DNA of 64,000 bases from Myceligenerans salitolerans (GTDB taxonomy: Bacteria > Actinomycetota > Actinomycetes > Actinomycetales > Cellulomonadaceae). Every line of letters starts with the position of its first letter. The stretch's first letter is position 1. Both the position numbers and the translations under genes were made by a program. The notes under the pieces are model-generated. The model ran no database searches. It saw only the letters and a program-made list of their open reading frames with translations, and was not told the origin of the DNA. Location of the stretch: the NCBI RefSeq assembly GCF_017349295.1, contig NZ_JAFMPK010000049.1, positions 13,437 to 77,436 of the forward strand, in the 5' to 3' direction. This document shows, one piece after another, positions 51,880 through 61,600 of the stretch.

Positions 51880-53517
51880 ATGCCGAACCAGGACATCGTG
51901 AGATGGCCCGCCGTCGTCGCCGACCGGTACCGCGGCGGCGGGCTGTGGCGTGGGGAGAACCTGGGCGACGCGATCCTGCGCCGCGCCGCGGCGCGGCCGG
52001 CCGCGGTCGCCGTCCGCGACCCCGAGACCAGCCTGACGTACGGCGATCTGGTCGCCACCGCCGACGCGACCGCGGCCGGCCTGGCCGCCGCCGGTCTGCG
52101 CCGGGGCGACCGCGTCCTGGTCCAGGTCGCCAACACCTGGAGATTCGTCCCGCTGCTGCTGGCGTGCCTGCGCCGCGGCGTCGTCCCGGTCATGTGCCTG
52201 ACCGGGCACCGCGAGCGCGAGCTCACGCACCTGGCCGAGCTCACGCGGGCGCGCGCGATTCTCGTCACCGCCGTGGTGCGCGGGGTGGACCACCTCGCCC
52301 TGGCGCGCCGGGTCGTGGAACGGTCCCCCCTCGAACGGGCGGTGGACGTCGACACGCTGGTTCCGTGCGTACGGTCCACCGGCGGCGTGCCGTCCGCGGA
52401 CGGGTCCGGGGAACCCGTACCGCGCGGCGAGGACCCGGCGGTCTTCCTGCTCTCCGGCGGCACCGGCGGTCTCCCCAAGGCCATCTGCCGCACCCACGAC
52501 GACTACGGGTACAACGCCCGGACGGCCGCGGACGTCTGTGCCCTCTCGTCTTCCTCCGTGTACCTGGCGGTGCTTCCGCTGGGGCACAACTTCCCCCTGG
52601 CGTGCCCGGGGATTCTCGGGGTCCTGGGGGTCGGGGGCACCGTCGTCGTCTCCCCGTCACCGCGGCCGGAGGTCTGCTTCCCGCTGATCCGACAGCACGG
52701 GGTGACGATGACGGCGCTCGTCCCGACCATCGCCCAGCGATGGCTGGACACGGTACGGCAGGAGCCCGCAGCCCGCGCGGACCTCGAATCGCTCCGGCTG
52801 CTGCAGGTGGGAGGGTCGAGGCTGGCCGACAGCGTCGCCCGCCGCGTCGGGCCCGAGCTGGGCTGCGCCTTGCAGCAGGTGTTCGGCATGGCCGAGGGGC
52901 TGATCAACATGACACGCCTCGACGACCCGGACGACGTCGTGACCGGCACCCAGGGCCGTCCGATGAGCGCTCACGACGAGATCCGGATCCTCGACGAGGA
53001 CGGTGGTGTCGTCGAGGACGACACCCCGGGGCTCCTGGTCACCCGCGGCCCCTATACGCCCAGGGGCTACGTCAACGCCGCCGCCTACAACCGCCACGCC
53101 TTCACCGCCGACGGCTGGTTCCGCACGGGCGACGTCGTCCGGCGGCGGCCCGACGGCAACCTCGTCGTCGAGGGACGGGACAAGGACATCATCAACCGGG
53201 GCGGCGAGAAGGTCTCCGCGGAGGACGTGGAGGAGATCGCGTACCGCTGTGCCGGGGTCCTGCACGCCGCGGCCGTCGCTCTGCCGGACGAGGCGCTCGG
53301 TGAGCGTGTCGGCCTGGTCATCGTCCCTCGTCCGGGCCAGACTGTGACACTGGACGACATCCACGCCGAGATGCGCGCGGCGGGTGCCGCGCGCATCAAG
53401 TACCCGGAGCAGCTCCACGTCGTCGATGCCCTCCCTCTGACCGGAGTCGGCAAGATCGACAAGAAGGCCCTGCGCCGGCAGCTCGCACCCGCACGAGAAG
53501 AGAGGTCGACAGCATGA
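51880..53517 (+). CDS. Salicyl-AMP ligase (DhbE/MbtA/YbtE family)
   Basis: Stand-alone aryl-acid adenylating enzyme of 545 residues that loads an aryl acid onto a carrier protein. ATP loop FLLSGGTGGLPKAI; pocket motif LPLGHNFPLACPG, with Cys242 where 2,3-dihydroxybenzoate enzymes have Ser, and FGMAEGLINMTRLDDP with Ile342; catalytic lysine in TGVGKIDKKALRR. The Cys replacement is the recognised salicylate signature. It lies 10 bases after salicylate synthase and overlaps the next small gene by 4 bases. A 2,3-DHB substrate is less likely. Confidence 0.92.
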   Translation: MPNQDIVRWPAVVADRYRGGGLWRGENLGDAILRRAAARPAAVAVRDPETSLTYGDLVATADATAAGLAAAGLRRGDRVLVQVANTWRFVPLLLACLRRGVVPVMCLTGHRERELTHLAELTRARAILVTAVVRGVDHLALARRVVERSPLERAVDVDTLVPCVRSTGGVPSADGSGEPVPRGEDPAVFLLSGGTGGLPKAICRTHDDYGYNARTAADVCALSSSSVYLAVLPLGHNFPLACPGILGVLGVGGTVVVSPSPRPEVCFPLIRQHGVTMTALVPTIAQRWLDTVRQEPAARADLESLRLLQVGGSRLADSVARRVGPELGCALQQVFGMAEGLINMTRLDDPDDVVTGTQGRPMSAHDEIRILDEDGGVVEDDTPGLLVTRGPYTPRGYVNAAAYNRHAFTADGWFRTGDVVRRRPDGNLVVEGRDKDIINRGGEKVSAEDVEEIAYRCAGVLHAAAVALPDEALGERVGLVIVPRPGQTVTLDDIHAEMRAAGAARIKYPEQLHVVDALPLTGVGKIDKKALRRQLAPAREERSTA

Positions 53518-53699
53518 CTCACCCCCTGCCCGACAACCTGGCGGCGCCGGCGGTCCGGGCCCTCACGGGCCAGGACATCACCACCCTCGAGGGCGTGGCC
53601 GAGCGCGGCCTGGACGCGATCGAGGAGCTCCACGGCGTCGGCCCGGGCGCGATCTCGACGCTCCGCACGGCGCTGCGCGACGCCGGCCTGTCGTCCTGA
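53514..53699 (+). CDS. Helix-hairpin-helix mini-protein
   Basis: Protein of 61 residues consisting of little more than one helix-hairpin-helix-type unit: VRALTGQDITTLEGVAE, then LHGVGPGAISTLRTALRDAG, like the alpha-CTD of RNA polymerase. It overlaps the ligase stop codon as ATGA, so it is made with the salicylate genes. Similar stand-alone proteins occur in actinobacteria with unknown role; nucleic-acid binding is the family expectation. Last gene of the rightward carrier operon. Confidence 0.8.
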   Translation: MTHPLPDNLAAPAVRALTGQDITTLEGVAERGLDAIEELHGVGPGAISTLRTALRDAGLSS

Positions 53700-53726
53700 T
53701 CGGCCGGGCGGGCCGGGGGCCGGCCG

Positions 53727-55025
53727 TCACAGCACCACGCAGCCCGTGGTGAGGACGGCCAGCATCGTGCGCATCTGCACCGACACCGTGTAGCTCCCCA
53801 TGGTGAGCATCTGCGCCTGCGCCGGAGTGACCCACAGGTACCCGGCCGGGAGCGGACGCTCCATCACCGCGTCCGGCACCCGGGCGATGGTGTACCGGGA
53901 GTTCGCACCCAGGAACCGGCCGCCCTCCTCGGAGTGCACGGTGCTGTAGACGATCTCGGCCTGCGACGAGAGAGCGAGCTCCCGCAGCTCCTCGGAGAGC
54001 GGGGAGTCGCGGCCGACGTGGGTCACCGACGGATACGCCTCGAAGCCGGCACGGGACCCTGCCTCGCGCCTCGCCTGGATCAACAGGTGCGGCTCGCCCC
54101 GGTGCTCGGCGACGAGCAGCAGCTCCTCCCGGGTCGACGTGTACTCCACCAGGGGCTGCGACCAGCCGACGACCTCCCGGTTGCCGCCCGAGACCTGGAC
54201 GCCCACGACCCGGAAGTCGGCCGATGCCTGGATGACACCCCGGTCGCCCAGGTACGGCACCTGGTCCAGGCCGACGAGCCGGGCCTCGGCCAGGTCCGTG
54301 GCCCGCAGGCTCGTCAGCCACGACTGCACCTCCGCGTCGGTGTGCCGGGACGGACCGACCGGCAGCGTGGGCAGGTGAGCGAGGACGCACCGGCTGTCCA
54401 TGTTCAGGACATGGTCCTGCCACATGCAGTCGCGCAGTTCGGTGCGGGTCAGCCAGCGGTGGCTCTCGCTCTCGGGGATGTCCTGGTCGACGGAGATGAT
54501 CATGTTCCGGTTGTGCTTGTGGAAGAAGACCGCGCTGTGCTCGCCCTGCAGGGAGTCGGCTTCCACCTGCCCGCTCGGGGTGGGCAGGAACCAGTCCAGG
54601 TAGGCGGTCGCCCCTCCCCCATGGGCACGGTCGTAGTTGCTGCGCGTCGCCTGCACCGTGGGAGAGACCTGGACCTGCCCAGGGTTCCCGGGCTCGATCT
54701 TGGCCTGCATCAGGTAGTGCGCCACGCCGCCGATCCGCCTGGTGATGATGCCCAGCACGCCCACATCACGTTGCAGGAGGATCGGGCCGCTCTCGACCAC
54801 CTGCCGGCTGTCGACGTCGAACGTCTCGAGGCCACGGACCGAGAAGAAGCGTCCGGTCTGGTGCACCAGGTTGCCGAGGTCGTCGAAGTGCCAGCCCGGC
54901 ATCCCGTCGAGCAGGGTGCGCCGGACCTGGAGGCCGTGGTCGGCGCGGTACTGGGCCAGCCAGGTCAGGATGCTCGCGGGGGCCCGCCGGCCACGAGCGG
55001 TGACCGGGGAGCTGCCCACACTCAC
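53727..55025 (-). CDS. NDP-hexose 2,3-dehydratase
   Basis: Deoxysugar enzyme of 432 residues removing the C-2 hydroxyl from dTDP-4-keto-6-deoxyglucose. The family's internal duplication is visible: MQAKIEPGNPGQVQVSPTVQ in the first half and IQARREAGSRAGFEAYPSV in the second. It resembles EryBVI/DnmT/TylX3. Starts at GTG 55025 overlapping the epoxide hydrolase stop. It is the last gene of the long leftward operon from 61780. Its presence means the sugar is a 2-deoxy sugar. Confidence 0.92.
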   Translation of the reverse strand: MSVGSSPVTARGRRAPASILTWLAQYRADHGLQVRRTLLDGMPGWHFDDLGNLVHQTGRFFSVRGLETFDVDSRQVVESGPILLQRDVGVLGIITRRIGGVAHYLMQAKIEPGNPGQVQVSPTVQATRSNYDRAHGGGATAYLDWFLPTPSGQVEADSLQGEHSAVFFHKHNRNMIISVDQDIPESESHRWLTRTELRDCMWQDHVLNMDSRCVLAHLPTLPVGPSRHTDAEVQSWLTSLRATDLAEARLVGLDQVPYLGDRGVIQASADFRVVGVQVSGGNREVVGWSQPLVEYTSTREELLLVAEHRGEPHLLIQARREAGSRAGFEAYPSVTHVGRDSPLSEELRELALSSQAEIVYSTVHSEEGGRFLGANSRYTIARVPDAVMERPLPAGYLWVTPAQAQMLTMGSYTVSVQMRTMLAVLTTGCVVL

Positions 55026-56197
55026 GACACGGCCATCTGTGGTGCCTTCCGCAGGTCACGGGCGAAACTTCGCAGGTCCGTGGCCAGGGCCTCCGGGCAC
55101 TCGAGCGCCGGGAAGTGACCGCCGCGGTGGTGGTCGCGCCACTGCACGATGTTGCCGAGATACCGGGAGGCCAACGCCGGGATCGGCAGCATGATGTCGT
55201 GGGGGAACACGGAGACGGCAGCGGGCACGGGGTTGGGGCCGGGGACGTTCCCGCGGCTCAGCTCGCGCATGGCCGGCGCGCCCTCGTAGTAGAAGTTGGC
55301 CGAGGTCGCGGCCGTGTTCGTGAACCAGTACAGCGAGGCCGCGGTGAGGACGTCGTCCCAGGAGAGCGCCCCGCCCTGGAAGGAGCCGGGGTCGGTCCAC
55401 TCCAGGTACCGCTCCAGGAGCCAGGCCAGCAGACCCACCGGCGAGTCGGTCAGACCGTAGGAGAGGGTCAGGGGGCGCGTCGCCATCACCTGCATGTAAG
55501 CGCTCCGCTGAGCGTTGAACTCGTCGAGCGCGGCCAGCCTCTCCCGGTCGAGGGCGCTGAACCCGCCGAGGTCCTCGTCGACGGCCGGGAACGTCATGAG
55601 CATCGTCAGATGGATCCCCGTGACGTGCTCGCGATCGATCATCGAGAGCGCCTGCGTGATCGGCGAGCCCGCGTCGCCGCCGTGCGCGACGTACCGCTCG
55701 TAGCCCAGCCGGCCCATGAGCTCCGACCACGCGGTGGCGATCTTCGGCACGTCCCAGCCGCCGCTGTCGCCCGTGGCGGAGAATCCGAACCCGGGCAGGC
55801 TCGGAACGACGACGTGGAAGGCGTCCTCCGCCTGGCCGCCGTACGAGGTGGGATCGGTCAGGTAGGGCACGAGCCGCTCGAACTCGGCCACCGACCCGGG
55901 CCAGCCGTGGGTGAGGAGCAGGGGCGTCGCGTCCGGGTGCGGGGACCGCACGTGCTGGAAGTGGATCTGCGCGCCGTGGATGTCCGCCACGTAGTTGGGC
56001 ACCGCGTTCAGCCGCCGCTCCGCGGCCCGCCAGTCGTAGCCGTCCGCCCAGTAGCCGGCCATCTCCTGCAGGAGCGTGAGGTCGACGCCCCTGCCGGGCG
56101 CCACGTGAGCCCCCGCCACCGGCCAGCGGGTGCCGCGGATCCGGCTCCGCAAACCGATCAGGTCGTCCTCGGACACGTTGATCTGGTAAGGCTTCAT
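55022..56197 (-). CDS. Epoxide hydrolase (microsomal EH family)
   Basis: Alpha/beta-hydrolase of 391 residues with an N-terminal EHN lid domain (PYQINVSEDDLIGLRSRI). Oxyanion motif LLTHGWPGSVAEFE, nucleophile aspartate in YVAHGGDAGSPITQ, catalytic histidine in RGGHFPALECPEAL. It is the family of the enediyne enzymes SgcF/NcsF2 as well as xenobiotic hydrolases. The ATG at 56197 is chosen for its GGAGG site. It may open an epoxide made by the FAD enzyme or the P450. Thirty bases follow the aminotransferase stop. Confidence 0.9.
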   Translation of the reverse strand: MKPYQINVSEDDLIGLRSRIRGTRWPVAGAHVAPGRGVDLTLLQEMAGYWADGYDWRAAERRLNAVPNYVADIHGAQIHFQHVRSPHPDATPLLLTHGWPGSVAEFERLVPYLTDPTSYGGQAEDAFHVVVPSLPGFGFSATGDSGGWDVPKIATAWSELMGRLGYERYVAHGGDAGSPITQALSMIDREHVTGIHLTMLMTFPAVDEDLGGFSALDRERLAALDEFNAQRSAYMQVMATRPLTLSYGLTDSPVGLLAWLLERYLEWTDPGSFQGGALSWDDVLTAASLYWFTNTAATSANFYYEGAPAMRELSRGNVPGPNPVPAAVSVFPHDIMLPIPALASRYLGNIVQWRDHHRGGHFPALECPEALATDLRSFARDLRKAPQMAVS

Positions 56198-56227
56198 GTG
56201 CACCTCCGTGTGGTGTGGTCCCGTGGT

Positions 56228-57349
56228 TCAGGCGATGACGGCCAGCACGTCGCGCACGGCGGCGATGGTGCGGTCCTGGTCCTCGCGGGTGAGCGTCGCG
56301 TACATCGGGAGGGAGAAGACCTCGTCGGCCAGCTTCTCGGTCACCGGGAGATCGCCGGCACGGTAGCCGAGCTTGTCGAACCCGCGCATGGTGTGGATCG
56401 GCCACGGATAGCTGACGTTGAGGTGGATCCCTTGGTCGGCCAGCAGCTTCAGCAGCTCGTCCCGCCGCGGGTGCCGGGCCACGAACAGGTAGTAGACGTG
56501 GTCGTTGCCCGTCCCGATCGCGGGCAGGGTCAGGCCGGTGTCGCCGAGCCCGTCGTGATACCTCTCGGCGATGCGGCGACGCGCCGCGATGTCCTCGTCG
56601 AGCCGGCGCAGCTTCACGCGCAGGATCTCCGCCTGCACCTCGTCGAGCCGGGCGTTGTGCCCGGGCGTCTCCTCGACGTAGTACCGCTCCTCCATGCCGT
56701 AGTAGCGCAGGCGGCGCAGCGTGCGTGCGGTCCCGGCGTCCGACGTCGTGACGGCGCCGCCGTCACCGTAGGCGCCCAGCACCTTGGTGGGGTAGAAGGA
56801 GAACGCGGCGGCCTCCCCCATCGCTCCGGCCCTGCCGCCCGGGCCCGTGGCGCCGTGCGCCTGGGCGCAGTCCTCGACCACCGGCAGGGTTCCGGTGATC
56901 TCGCGCAGCCGCGGGATGTCGACGCACTGCCCGTAGAGGTGCACGGGCAGCACGCACCGGGTGCGCGGCGTGATCAGGTCCTCCACCGTGTCGATGTCCA
57001 TCAGGTAGGTGTCCTCGCGGACGTCGGCGAAGACCGGGACCGCACCGATCTCGTCGATGGCCACGGCCGTCGGAGCAGCCGTGTTGGACACGGTGATGAC
57101 CTCGTCACCGGGTCGCACCCCCACCGCCTGCAGGGCGAGCTTCACGGCGTTCGTCCCGTTGTCGACCCCGACGCAGTGCTCCACGCCGTTGTAGGCGGCG
57201 AACTCGTCCTCGAAACCGCGGACCGATTCGCCCAGGACGAGCCGTCCCGAGGAGAACACGCGGTCGACCGCGGCCAGGATCTCGGTGCGGTCGCGCTCGT
57301 ACTCGGCGAGATAGGCCCAGACCCCGACGCCGTTACCGGATGCGCTCAT
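56228..57349 (-). CDS. DegT/DnrJ/EryC1-family sugar aminotransferase
   Basis: PLP-dependent aminotransferase of 373 residues. The PLP lysine is in [18 protein letters not shown]; other family stretches are [17 protein letters not shown] and [13 protein letters not shown], with [20 protein letters not shown] near the sugar site. This subgroup (DnmJ, DesV, EryCI) aminates C-3 of keto-deoxysugars; C-4 amination is the alternative. It sits between the 3,5-epimerase (ATGA overlap) and the epoxide hydrolase. Together with the 2,3-dehydratase it indicates a 3-amino-2,3,6-trideoxyhexose. Confidence 0.92.
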   Translation of the reverse strand: MSASGNGVGVWAYLAEYERDRTEILAAVDRVFSSGRLVLGESVRGFEDEFAAYNGVEHCVGVDNGTNAVKLALQAVGVRPGDEVITVSNTAAPTAVAIDEIGAVPVFADVREDTYLMDIDTVEDLITPRTRCVLPVHLYGQCVDIPRLREITGTLPVVEDCAQAHGATGPGGRAGAMGEAAAFSFYPTKVLGAYGDGGAVTTSDAGTARTLRRLRYYGMEERYYVEETPGHNARLDEVQAEILRVKLRRLDEDIAARRRIAERYHDGLGDTGLTLPAIGTGNDHVYYLFVARHPRRDELLKLLADQGIHLNVSYPWPIHTMRGFDKLGYRAGDLPVTEKLADEVFSLPMYATLTREDQDRTIAAVRDVLAVIA

Positions 57350-57930
57350 GTTCGTGCTCCCTTCTCGACGTAGGGCAGGAACGACTCCCGCGCGGCCGGG
57401 TCCCGGAAGGCGAGGCCCTGGAGGTCCCGCTGGGACATCGCCGTGGGCTCGCCCGGCCACGGCAGCGCGAGGTCCGGGTCGAGCGGGTCGACGGCGACCT
57501 CACGCTCGGGCACGTACGGGTTGGAGAGGAGGTAGCAGATGACGGTGTCGTCGGCGAGTGCCATGTAGGCGTGTCCGACACCCGGCGGGAAGTACACGCC
57601 GGTGGCGCCGTCGCCCACGAGCCGGACCGTCTCGTACCGCCCGAAGGCCGGGGAGCCGGGCCGCAGGTCCACCAGCACGTCGAGCGCCTCGCCCCCCATG
57701 CAGAACACGATCTTCTCCGAGCCGCCCGCGCCCGTGGTGAAGTGCAGCCCGCGCAGCACCCCTGCCCGCGAGCGTCCGTGGAACAGCTGCTCGATCCGGA
57801 ACATCGGCCGGCCCGTCGCGGCTTCGAACGCCCGCGTGTCCAGCAACTGGGTGCTCGACCCCCGGTTGTCGGGGTCGGGGGCCGCCCGCAGGATCAGCGC
57901 GCCCGGGATGGAGGTCTCCTGCGCGATCAT
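57346..57930 (-). CDS. dTDP-4-keto-6-deoxyhexose 3,5-epimerase
   Basis: Cupin epimerase of 194 residues related to RmlC/DnmU. The catalytic histidine is in [11 protein letters not shown], the second-half motif is [18 protein letters not shown], and the chain closes with [13 protein letters not shown], all typical. Inverting C-5 would give an L-sugar. It overlaps both neighbours by 4 bases (ATGA), showing tight co-expression with the aminotransferase and the DUF899 protein. Confidence 0.93.
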   Translation of the reverse strand: MIAQETSIPGALILRAAPDPDNRGSSTQLLDTRAFEAATGRPMFRIEQLFHGRSRAGVLRGLHFTTGAGGSEKIVFCMGGEALDVLVDLRPGSPAFGRYETVRLVGDGATGVYFPPGVGHAYMALADDTVICYLLSNPYVPEREVAVDPLDPDLALPWPGEPTAMSQRDLQGLAFRDPAARESFLPYVEKGART

Positions 57931-58607
57931 GCGTGACACCCGCAGTGCCGCGGTGTGGCGGGGTCCGCGTACGAGTCGTGCGGGCGCAGCCAGCCCATCG
58001 GGTCCTCCGGGTCGGTCTCCTGGCGGCCCAGCGGAGTGATGTCCAGGTAGTTGTAGGTGCCGTTGAGGATGTCGCTCCCGCGGCGGAACGTGGAGTAGGC
58101 GTGCAGGATGCGGTCCTCGTCGCGCAGGAAGGCGCTGATACCGGGGGCCTCCGGTTCCCCGCCGTCGTCCAGCACCTGGTGGAGGTCGTCGTAGAAGTCG
58201 GAGTCCGCGCACGAGAACCAGGGCACGCTCCAGCCCATCGAGTCGCGGTAGGCCAGTCCGTCGGCGAGGCTCTCGGGGCAGACGACGACGAGCTCCGTGT
58301 CCCGCGCCCGGAAGTGGGCGAGGTGGCCGATGTTGTCGACCCAGAAGGAACAGATCGGGCACCATTCGGTCGGTGAGAACTTGGCCATGAAGTGGTAGAC
58401 GATCAGCTGCCGCCGGCCGGCGAAGAGGTCCTCCAGGCCGACCGGTCCGTCCGGGCCGTGCAGGGTGTACTTCTTCGAGATCTCGATCATCGGCAGTTCC
58501 CGGCGCCGGGCGCTGAGCCGGTCCCGCGCGCGGGTGAACTCCTTCTCCTCGTCGAGGAACTTCCGCCGTGCCGTCCACCAGGTCTCGCGGTCCACCGTGG
58601 GGATCAC
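57927..58607 (-). CDS. DUF899 thioredoxin-like protein
   Basis: Protein of 226 residues from a GTG at 58607. A thioredoxin-like fold is indicated by LIVYHFMAKFSPTEWCPICS with a CxxC motif, then TELVVVCPESLADGLAYRD. The extreme C terminus is RHCGCHA, a second cysteine pair. DUF899 proteins are widespread and of unknown function; redox chemistry is plausible. Its placement inside a fully overlapping sugar/aminomutase operon suggests a dedicated pathway role. Confidence 0.85.
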   Translation of the reverse strand: MIPTVDRETWWTARRKFLDEEKEFTRARDRLSARRRELPMIEISKKYTLHGPDGPVGLEDLFAGRRQLIVYHFMAKFSPTEWCPICSFWVDNIGHLAHFRARDTELVVVCPESLADGLAYRDSMGWSVPWFSCADSDFYDDLHQVLDDGGEPEAPGISAFLRDEDRILHAYSTFRRGSDILNGTYNYLDITPLGRQETDPEDPMGWLRPHDSYADPATPRHCGCHA

Positions 58608-61600
58608 GGGGCCACCTCCTCCAGCTCGGTACCGGTCCCGGACACCGCCGCGGCCAGCTCACCACCGTGGAGCAGGGCGCGGACGGCCTCCACGTCCCCG
58701 GTCATGACACGGTCCTGGGCGATGAAGGGACTGCGGGCACGGATCGCCTCGTAGGCGGCCCGGCCGGCCCGGCCGAGTCGTTCCCGGGTCCCGCCGAGGT
58801 CGACGGCCTGCGCCGCGGAGATCGCCTCGACGGCGAGGATGTAGTCGTTGTTGTCCAGGATGCGGCGGCAGTTACGGGCCGCGATGAGCCCCATGCTGAC
58901 GACGTCCTGGTTGTCGCCGTTGCTCGGCACGCTCTGGATGCTGGCGCTGCCGATCGTGCGGTTCTCCGCCACCAGAGCCGTCGCCGCGTACTGGGTCCCG
59001 GCCAGACCGCTGTTCAGCCCGGGGTCTCCCGCGACGAGGAACTCCGGGAGCCCGCTGAGGTTGCGGTTGAGGAGCCGGTTGGTCCGCCGCTCCGACAGCA
59101 CGCCGAGCTGCGTCAGCGCGAGTCCCGTGAAGTCCATGGCGAACGCGACCGGCTGGCCGTGGAAGTTGGCGCCGTGGAAGATCTCCTCGTCGTCGAAGAC
59201 CAGCGGGTTGTCGTTGGCCGAGTTGAGCTCGACGCCCAGGGTCCGGTAGGCGTGGGCGAGGGTGTCGCGCACGGCACCGACGACCTGCGGGACGGCCCGC
59301 AGACTGTACGCCTTCTGGAGGTAGACCTCGGTGCGGCTGACGCTACCGGCGGAGAAGTCCCGCGAGTCGGTGGCCGCCTGCCGCAGTGCCTCGTGGGACA
59401 CGGCCGCTCCGCTGTCGTGCAGGAGATTCCGCATGGTCCTCGCGGACGCGATCTGGCCGGGGTGCGGACGGGCGATCTCGTGACCCGCCGACTCGAACGC
59501 GCCCGTCGATCCCTCCAGCGCCTCGATCGCCAGGGCGGCGATGATCTCGGCGTGCCAGACCTGCGTCCGGGCCCGGTGGACCAGCACGGAGCTGACGCCC
59601 GTCATCGCCGAGGTGCCGTTGATGAGGGCGAGCCCTTCCTTGTAACGCAGGTCGAAGGAGGGGTCGATACCGCGCTCGACGAGCACGTCACGGGTCGGCC
59701 GCACCTCGCCCGCATCCACCACCTGCCCCTCGCCGATCAACGCGGCGGCCACGTGCGACAGCGGGGCGAGGTCACCGCTCGCGCCGAGGGACCCGAACTC
59801 GGGGACGGCGGGGGTGACGCCCCGGGCCAGGAAGGTCACGAGGCGCTCCAGGAGTTCGGGACGCACCCCCGAGTGCCCCTTGGCCAGCGCGTTCGCGCGG
59901 GCGAGCATGATCGCTCGCACCTCCGGCACGGAGAACAGGGGGCCGCACCCGGCGGTGTGGCTGCGCACCAGGTTGTGCTGGAGGCTGGTCTCCTGTGCCG
60001 GGTCCACGTGCATGTAGATCATCTCGCCGTAGCCGGTGGTGACGCCGTACACCGGCTCGCCCGAGGCGATGCGGTCCTCGAACTCGCGGCGCCTGCGCAC
60101 CAGCTGCTCCGTGACCTCCGTCGGGACGTGGCAGGCGACGTCGTCGTACGCGACCCTGTTGACCTGCTCCGGAGTGAGGGAGCGGCCGTCCAGGCGCACC
60201 GCGGACGGCGCGGTGGCTGCCGGGGGAACAGAAGCGTCCTGGCCTTGCAGTAGTGACATCGTGTCAACCTTTCCACCGCGGCTGCGCGGCAACGTGTCCC
60301 GCCGGACGAACTGGATAGGGGGCAGCCCGGCGCCGAGACGTGCACGGCACCGAGCGCGAAGATCCGACACCGTGGGCGAACCGGCGTCGTGGACCACGAA
60401 CGCGAGCAGTCGGGTGACCAGCCCGGAGTCGTCTCTCATGGGAAGGACGCACGACGCGCGGACGCCCGGGACGTCCTCGATGACCGCCTCGATACCCGCG
60501 AGGTCGGTGCGTCGTCCGGCCGCCTTCACCTGGTCGTCCACCCGGCCGACGAAGTACAGGTCGTCGCCCTGCCGGCGCACGAGATCGCCGGTGTGCACCA
60601 GGCCGTCGGCGGAGCTCCACGGAGTGCGACGGGCGTCGGTCGCCGCGAACGGGGTCTCGATCGCGAGCCTGGCCGTGTCGGTCCCCGGCCCGTCGCCGGT
60701 CGCGAGGTGGATGCGCCGGCCGGGGATCGCGGCGCCGATCGGGACCTCGCCGCGATGACCGTCCGGGACCCGGTACCACGTGGCCAGGATGGTCTCGGAC
60801 GGGCCGTACAGGTTGTAGAGGTCGGCGCCCGGAGCAGCCTGCCGTACCTGCCCGACGAGGGCGGGCGGGATCCTCTCCCCCGCCAGGACCACCGTGCGGA
60901 GCCGTGACAGGCCCCCGTCGCGCACCCCGTCGGCACGGACCAGCTGCCGCAGGTAGGACGGCACGGTCTGGAACCAGGTGATCGAGCGGTCCGCCAGCCA
61001 CTCCGGCAGCGCCTCGGGATCGGCGCGCGTGCCGGGCTCGGGGATGTGTGCGGTGGCTCCCGACAGCAGGGCGACCAGCAGTTCGACGACGGCGGCGTCG
61101 TAGCCCGGCGCCGCCCACTGGGCGACGTGGTCACCCGGACCGACGCGCATCTCGTCGCTCATCCAGCGAGCCAGCTGCACGAGCGCGTGGTGGGTGTGGA
61201 CGATCGTCTTCGGCACCCCGCTGGTCCCGGAGGTGAAGCACACCGACGCCGGCGATCCCAGGACCGCACCGGCCGGGGGAGCTTCCGTCACCGGGGGCGG
61301 CGGTGCGTCGTCGTGCACCGGGAGGACGACGCCGGCCGGTACCGGACGGGCCGTGCCCTCCGGCTCGGAGAGCTCGCGAGCGCGGCCGACGACGAGCGTG
61401 GCCGCGGGCCGGATGGCCGACAGCTCCGCACGGAGCGCGGTTCCGGGCTCACCCGGCCCCAGCGCCGCGACCATCGCCCCGGCCCGCCAGCTCCCCAGCA
61501 CGGCGGCGACGTGGTCCACTCCGTTGTCGACCTGCGTCACGACGCACCCGGCCGCCGTCGGGTCCGTGACGGGGGCGTGCAACCTGTCGGCCCAGCGGAT

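Noticed and set aside
50562-53517. A salicylate-type siderophore pathway
   Set aside because: No cyclisation or modular NRPS, no siderophore importer or reductase, and the neighbours are sugar and resistance genes.
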